Below, one piece after another: positions 60,911-64,000 of a stretch of DNA of 64,000 nt (positions are counted from its first letter, which is position 1; each line of letters starts with the position of its first letter). The notes under the pieces were generated by a model. It had not been told where the DNA came from, did not search any database, and saw only the letters and a list, made by a program, of their open reading frames with translations. The translations under genes were made by a program, and so were the position numbers. This stretch comes from an uncultured Clostridia bacterium (lineage in GTDB: Bacteria > Bacillota > Clostridia > Oscillospirales > Acutalibacteraceae): assembly GCA_937892115.1 (NCBI GenBank), contig CALAUI010000001.1, forward strand, positions 62,001 through 126,000. Reading direction: 5' to 3'.

Positions 60911-61573
60911 ATGAAAAATTCCAAAAAAATCCTCGCGGTCATTTTTGCTGTTATATTTGCTTTATCATTTTGCGTAAATGCTTTTGCTGCTGATACTAAA
61001 ACAGAGACGCTTATCAGCACTATTAAAAACGGTAAAGAGGTATCGGTAACTTTTACTGCCGGTAATACTTTTCTCGGCACTTCAACCGATACTGTCACAG
61101 TTAAGGGAAATACAGTTGCATACGAGTATAAAACCGGCTTTATTTCCGCAAGAGTAATAGTTAAAGACGGCACGGCTTATGCTTATTTACCTCTGCTTCC
61201 TTTTTTCTACGTTCAGATTGATTCGCTCGGATTTACGGATCTTGACGTCTGGACTCTTCTTGATAAAGTGAGCGGCGTAACCTTCGCAGTGCTTGATTAT
61301 CAGCAAAGCTATACCGGTGAGGTCAACGGTAAAACGTATTATATTGAGGAGTATAATGACAGAGCTCAGGTAACAAGTAAGTTCTGCTATGAAGGTGATA
61401 CGCTCAAGCTTCTTAATGTTTATGATGCCAGAACCCTTTCAACTCAGAATACTTATTTTGAAAACATTTCTTTTGCTGTTCCCGACAGCGCGGTTGCAGT
61501 TCCTGCGGGCCTGAATCTTACCCCTTTCCTTAAAGGCTTGTTTACTGCTTTTCTTACTTCTTTGATCAAATAA
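60911..61573 (+). CDS. Secreted hypothetical protein with hydrophobic C-terminal tail
   Basis: A 220-residue exported protein. Signal peptide MKNSKKILAVIFAVIFALSFCVNAFA with a probable A-x-A cleavage site near residue 26. The mature part is beta-rich: VSVTFTAGNTFLGTSTDTVTVKGNTVAYEYK, then a lipocalin-like sequence of short strands (KTYYIEEYNDRAQVTSKFCYEGDTLKLL). It ends in LTPFLKGLFTAFLTSLIK, an amphipathic or hydrophobic helix. A DUF-like family of gut clostridial surface proteins may exist, but I cannot name one. Strong promoter and ribosome site suggest high expression. It is monocistronic, with a terminator right after it. Confidence 0.72.
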   Translation: MKNSKKILAVIFAVIFALSFCVNAFAADTKTETLISTIKNGKEVSVTFTAGNTFLGTSTDTVTVKGNTVAYEYKTGFISARVIVKDGTAYAYLPLLPFFYVQIDSLGFTDLDVWTLLDKVSGVTFAVLDYQQSYTGEVNGKTYYIEEYNDRAQVTSKFCYEGDTLKLLNVYDARTLSTQNTYFENISFAVPDSAVAVPAGLNLTPFLKGLFTAFLTSLIK

Positions 61574-61584
61574 AATGTGAATTT

Positions 61585-61614
61585 GCTCCGCTTATGCGGA
61601 GCTTTTTCTTTTTG
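61585..61614 (+). terminator. Intrinsic terminator
   Basis: Stem GCTCCGC / GCGGAGC with TTAT loop, then TTTTTCTTTTT. Confidence 0.9.
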
Positions 61615-61620
61615 TAATTA

Positions 61621-61649
61621 TTGACTAACTTAATATGCCATACTATAAT
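61621..61649 (+). promoter_or_regulatory. Promoter of the DUF5058 operon
   Basis: TTGACT (61621-61626), 17-bp spacer, perfect TATAAT (61644-61649). It begins 6 bases after the preceding terminator. Confidence 0.7.
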
Positions 61650-61694
61650 GTAATAGATATGCGCAGATATCTGTGAATTGAGAGGAGTAAATGT

Positions 61695-62474
61695 ATGGCT
61701 AAGTTTCTTGAACAGGCAAATTCATCAAAAATGTATCTGCTTGTTGCCGCAATTATCTCTTTGGTTTTGTTTCAGGCGTTTCTGTTTCTGATACGTGCTT
61801 GGAATGAAGGCAAGCGAAGCGGTATGGATATGAATAAACTGAAAAAAGTAATTATTTCAAGTGCAACCTTTACTTTTTTGCCTTCGGTTGCGATTCTTAT
61901 AGGCGTTCTTGCGCTTGCACCTTCGCTTGGCGTTCCTCTTCCCTGGGCTCGTCTGTCTGTAGTCGGTTCGCTTCAGTATGAAGGACCTACCGCAAATAAT
62001 GTTGCCAAAGGTCTCGGACTCGGCGAGTTACCCAGCGAAATGATGGACGGTAAAGCGTTTGCTTCTATTGCTTTTGCCATGACTCTCGGTGTTATGACTA
62101 CCTCATTTTTTATTTTGTTTTTTTATAAATCTTATCAGAAAAAGATGACTGCCGTAGCTACCAAGGACAGTAAGCTTACGGATGTTATTTTTTGTGCGGG
62201 ATTTATGGGAATGGTTGCAGCTTACGTCGGCGATGCTTTCGGAAAGCTCAGAACGATGACTCTCGATTCGGGTGAAATCAGACCGTCAAATATTCTGTTT
62301 GTAGTTGCGGCTGTTGTATCTGCAGGTTTTATGATTTTCTTCACCTGGATAATAAAAAAGAAAAAAGCTGATTGGCTTGATAACTATGCTTTTGCTTTCA
62401 GTATGCTTTTGGGAATGGCTGCCGCTGTAGGCGGACAGTTTATTTTCCCTACACTTTCAACATTTGTAGAGTAA
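61695..62474 (+). CDS. DUF5058-family polytopic membrane protein
   Basis: A 259-residue protein with about six spans. LFLIRAWNEGKRSGMDMNKLKKVIISSATFTFLPSVAILIGVLALAPSLGVPLPW is the diagnostic N-terminal block of DUF5058. GSLQYE and GELPSEMM lie in the following loop, and late spans include GFMGMVAAYVGDAFG. It is paired with the next gene (12 bases apart), also multi-span, a gene pair I recall as recurrent in Firmicutes and usually of unknown transport function. The sequence does not show substrate or energy coupling; no ATPase is present. Confidence 0.8.
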   Translation: MAKFLEQANSSKMYLLVAAIISLVLFQAFLFLIRAWNEGKRSGMDMNKLKKVIISSATFTFLPSVAILIGVLALAPSLGVPLPWARLSVVGSLQYEGPTANNVAKGLGLGELPSEMMDGKAFASIAFAMTLGVMTTSFFILFFYKSYQKKMTAVATKDSKLTDVIFCAGFMGMVAAYVGDAFGKLRTMTLDSGEIRPSNILFVVAAVVSAGFMIFFTWIIKKKKADWLDNYAFAFSMLLGMAAAVGGQFIFPTLSTFVE

Positions 62475-62486
62475 GGAGGGATTGTC

Positions 62487-63182
62487 ATGAATAAATCGGA
62501 ATTGTCTTATGAAGATAAAATGCACAGAACCGGCAGGTTCTGGACTGCTGTTATGATTTTTGTAATGATAGGTATACCGGGCGGTATCTGCGTTATATTC
62601 AAAACTTTTCCCGCTTTTGATAATCCCGAATTCTGGAAGGTGTTTATTCCCGTTTTGCTTATGGATATTCCTTCCGGCCTCGGCGAGTTATTTGCATATG
62701 CTCCTCTTTTGGGTACCGGCGGTACATATCTCGGCTTTATTACAGGTAATCTTTCCAATCTTAAAGTTCCCTGTGCAATGAATTCTCGTAAAATGGCAGG
62801 AACTGAGGTCGGTACAAAAGAAAATGAAATCGTTTCAACTATTTCAATAGCGACCAGTGCAATCACTACCACTCTTGTGCTTGCTGTCGGTGTATTTCTT
62901 ATCACACCTCTTGCTCCTGTTCTTGAGAATCCGGTTTTGTTACCTGCTTTCAAAACGGTAATTCCCGCAATGTTCGGTGCTCTCGGCGTTAAATATGCAA
63001 TGGATAATCCTAAGGCATCCATTATTCCTCTTGTACTCGGTATATTACTTTTCCTTATATTCCCTCAGCTTACAACCAGTGTTGCCATTATGGTATTCGT
63101 TGTTGCCGCAGTATCAATCGTTGCAACGTTTTTCCTTTACAAAAAAGGATTTTTTGATGATAAAAGGGGATTGAAAAAATGA
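62487..63182 (+). CDS. Polytopic membrane partner of the DUF5058 protein
   Basis: A 231-residue protein with about six spans and a positively charged tail (KKGFFDDKRGLKK). The central loop between spans has GTGGTYLGFITGNLSNLKVPCAMNS, a glycine/asparagine-rich stretch that resembles re-entrant or substrate-binding loops of secondary transporters, but no named family is certain. Co-transcribed with the DUF5058 gene (12-base gap) and followed by the SGNH hydrolase gene in a 4-base ATGA overlap. Together the three may form a transport and processing unit, an inference from spacing. Confidence 0.7.
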   Translation: MNKSELSYEDKMHRTGRFWTAVMIFVMIGIPGGICVIFKTFPAFDNPEFWKVFIPVLLMDIPSGLGELFAYAPLLGTGGTYLGFITGNLSNLKVPCAMNSRKMAGTEVGTKENEIVSTISIATSAITTTLVLAVGVFLITPLAPVLENPVLLPAFKTVIPAMFGALGVKYAMDNPKASIIPLVLGILLFLIFPQLTTSVAIMVFVVAAVSIVATFFLYKKGFFDDKRGLKK

Positions 63183-64000
63183 AAATGTTCAAAAGAATTT
63201 CTGCATTAATTCTCAGCGTTTTAATGCTTACGTCGTTTGCTTTTTGCTTTGTATCGGCGGAAGATAACGTAAAAGAAAATATTAATTTTGTGGTAATCGG
63301 CGATTCTATTGCAGAGGGTTTCGGTGTTGCAAATGAAGATGATGCGGCTTACGGCAGAATCGTTGCCGATACAAACGGTTATAATTACGTTAACTATGCC
63401 GCAGTTGCCAATGATACAAAAGATTTACTCTATAAACTTGAAAACAGAAGCGATATAATCAAAAGCATTGAGGAAGCGGATATAATCAATCTTTGCATCG
63501 GCTCAAATAATTATCTTGCAAATGATGACGTTGTATTGATTACTGCCGGAGCAATTTTCGGCGTGAATGATAAACAGCTTGATGAGATTGCCGAAGATAT
63601 GTTTAAGGATTATCTTGTTATCTACGACACTATCAGGGAATTGAATCCCGATGCTGTTCTCATTATTGATAATATTTACTGCGCATGGCGCGGATTGGGT
63701 CATATTCCTTTTATCAAGGCAGTTAACCGTATCAATGCCAATATCAATAAGCTTTGCGAAGAGCACGATGATATCATTATCTTTGATACAAATTCGGTAA
63801 TAACTCATAATACCGAACTTATTGCAGATGATTGTGTTCATCCAAATGCAAAAGGTAATGTTGAGCTTGCAAGGCATTTCCTTCAGCTTCTTAAAGAAAA
63901 CGGGCTTGGTGAAAACACAGAGCCGGTAATTCTCACTCCCGGTATTGATTATAATTTTTATCAGGAAAACTTCGGTAAGCTTTTCGGTACAATTATTCAG
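63179..64000 (+). CDS. Secreted SGNH/GDSL-type hydrolase, 3' end cut by window edge
   Basis: An open frame running off the right edge, at least 274 residues. The signal peptide MKMFKRISALILSVLMLTSFAFCFVSA is followed by VVIGDSIAEGFG (block I, serine nucleophile), LCIGSNNY (block III Gly-x-Asn), and DDCVHPNAKG (block V, Asp-x-x-His). The family includes lipases, acyl-esterases and carbohydrate esterases; the exported location suits deacetylation of polysaccharides or lipids. Start ATG overlaps the upstream stop (ATGA), so it belongs to the DUF5058 operon. The end of the gene is outside the window. Confidence 0.85.
   Translation, partial: MKMFKRISALILSVLMLTSFAFCFVSAEDNVKENINFVVIGDSIAEGFGVANEDDAAYGRIVADTNGYNYVNYAAVANDTKDLLYKLENRSDIIKSIEEADIINLCIGSNNYLANDDVVLITAGAIFGVNDKQLDEIAEDMFKDYLVIYDTIRELNPDAVLIIDNIYCAWRGLGHIPFIKAVNRINANINKLCEEHDDIIIFDTNSVITHNTELIADDCVHPNAKGNVELARHFLQLLKENGLGENTEPVILTPGIDYNFYQENFGKLFGTIIQ

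Noticed and set aside
1..64000. Phage, transposon or CRISPR content
   Set aside because: No transposase, integrase, terminal inverted repeats or spaced direct repeats were seen on reading both strands.

Overview
The window is a chromosomal segment of an anaerobic, low-GC Gram-positive bacterium of the Clostridia, most like the Oscillospiraceae/Ruminococcaceae of gut or rumen. Three things suggest this. Two classic Firmicutes gene strings are joined here (gdpP-rplI-dnaB and tilS-hpt-ftsH, behind an RNase J gene). There is an oxygen-sensitive glycyl radical enzyme with its radical-SAM activase. There are many plant-glycan hydrolases (GH2, GH4, GH10, GH35). Lipoboxes, Gram-positive signal peptides, strong purine-rich Shine-Dalgarno sequences and frequent TTG starts fit. 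I see no phage, IS element, integrase or CRISPR array.

Layout. 1-5.9 kb: a cut MalY/PatB lyase with a SulP-like permease, a ComEC-type metallo-beta-lactamase-fold protein with a cytoplasmic cyclophilin, a Pr6Pr-like membrane protein and ychF. 6-14.8 kb: tcdA, an orphan peptide-binding lipoprotein and recG, then a Usp-like gene facing metF, a metH without activation domain and a DUF2156 gene. 14.9-17.9 kb: a staphylococcal-type lipase and a Tim44-like membrane protein. 18-23.3 kb: a GH4 alpha-galactosidase, an ArsR repressor with a P1B-type metal ATPase and a clear promoter/operator, an MraY paralogue and a TetR regulator. 23.5-33 kb: lipoproteins, GH2, glutamine synthetase, GH10 xylanase, an ADP-ribosylglycohydrolase, a C_GCAxxG_C_C protein, an esterase and tRNA-Ser(CGA). 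33-37.9 kb: yqeG, a secreted PHP-domain protein, an unusual beta-propeller/helical-domain fusion and a lipoprotein.

37.9-45.8 kb is the most interesting block. One promoter appears to drive a radical-SAM activase, an uncharacterised glycyl radical enzyme, an FGGY sugar kinase and a mannose-6-phosphate isomerase-like protein. A lipoprotein cyclophilin, a SecB-like protein and a ceramidase-like protein follow at close spacing. The combination suggests radical-based conversion of a carbohydrate or polyol, possibly phosphorylated; the substrate cannot be read from the sequence.

45.8-58.2 kb: a large InlB-repeat surface protein diverges from the rnj-gdpP-rplI-dnaB-tilS-hpt-ftsH housekeeping string through back-to-back promoters. 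58.2-64 kb: a GH35 beta-galactosidase, two exported or anchored unknowns, a pair of multi-membrane-span proteins (DUF5058 plus partner) and a GDSL/SGNH hydrolase cut by the right edge.

Most intergenic regions hold recognisable sigma-A-type promoters (TTGACA/TATAAT-like with 17-bp spacers) and hairpin terminators, listed below. The only stretch over 300 bases without a protein gene (32.65-33.02 kb) contains two terminators and the tRNA gene with its promoter.
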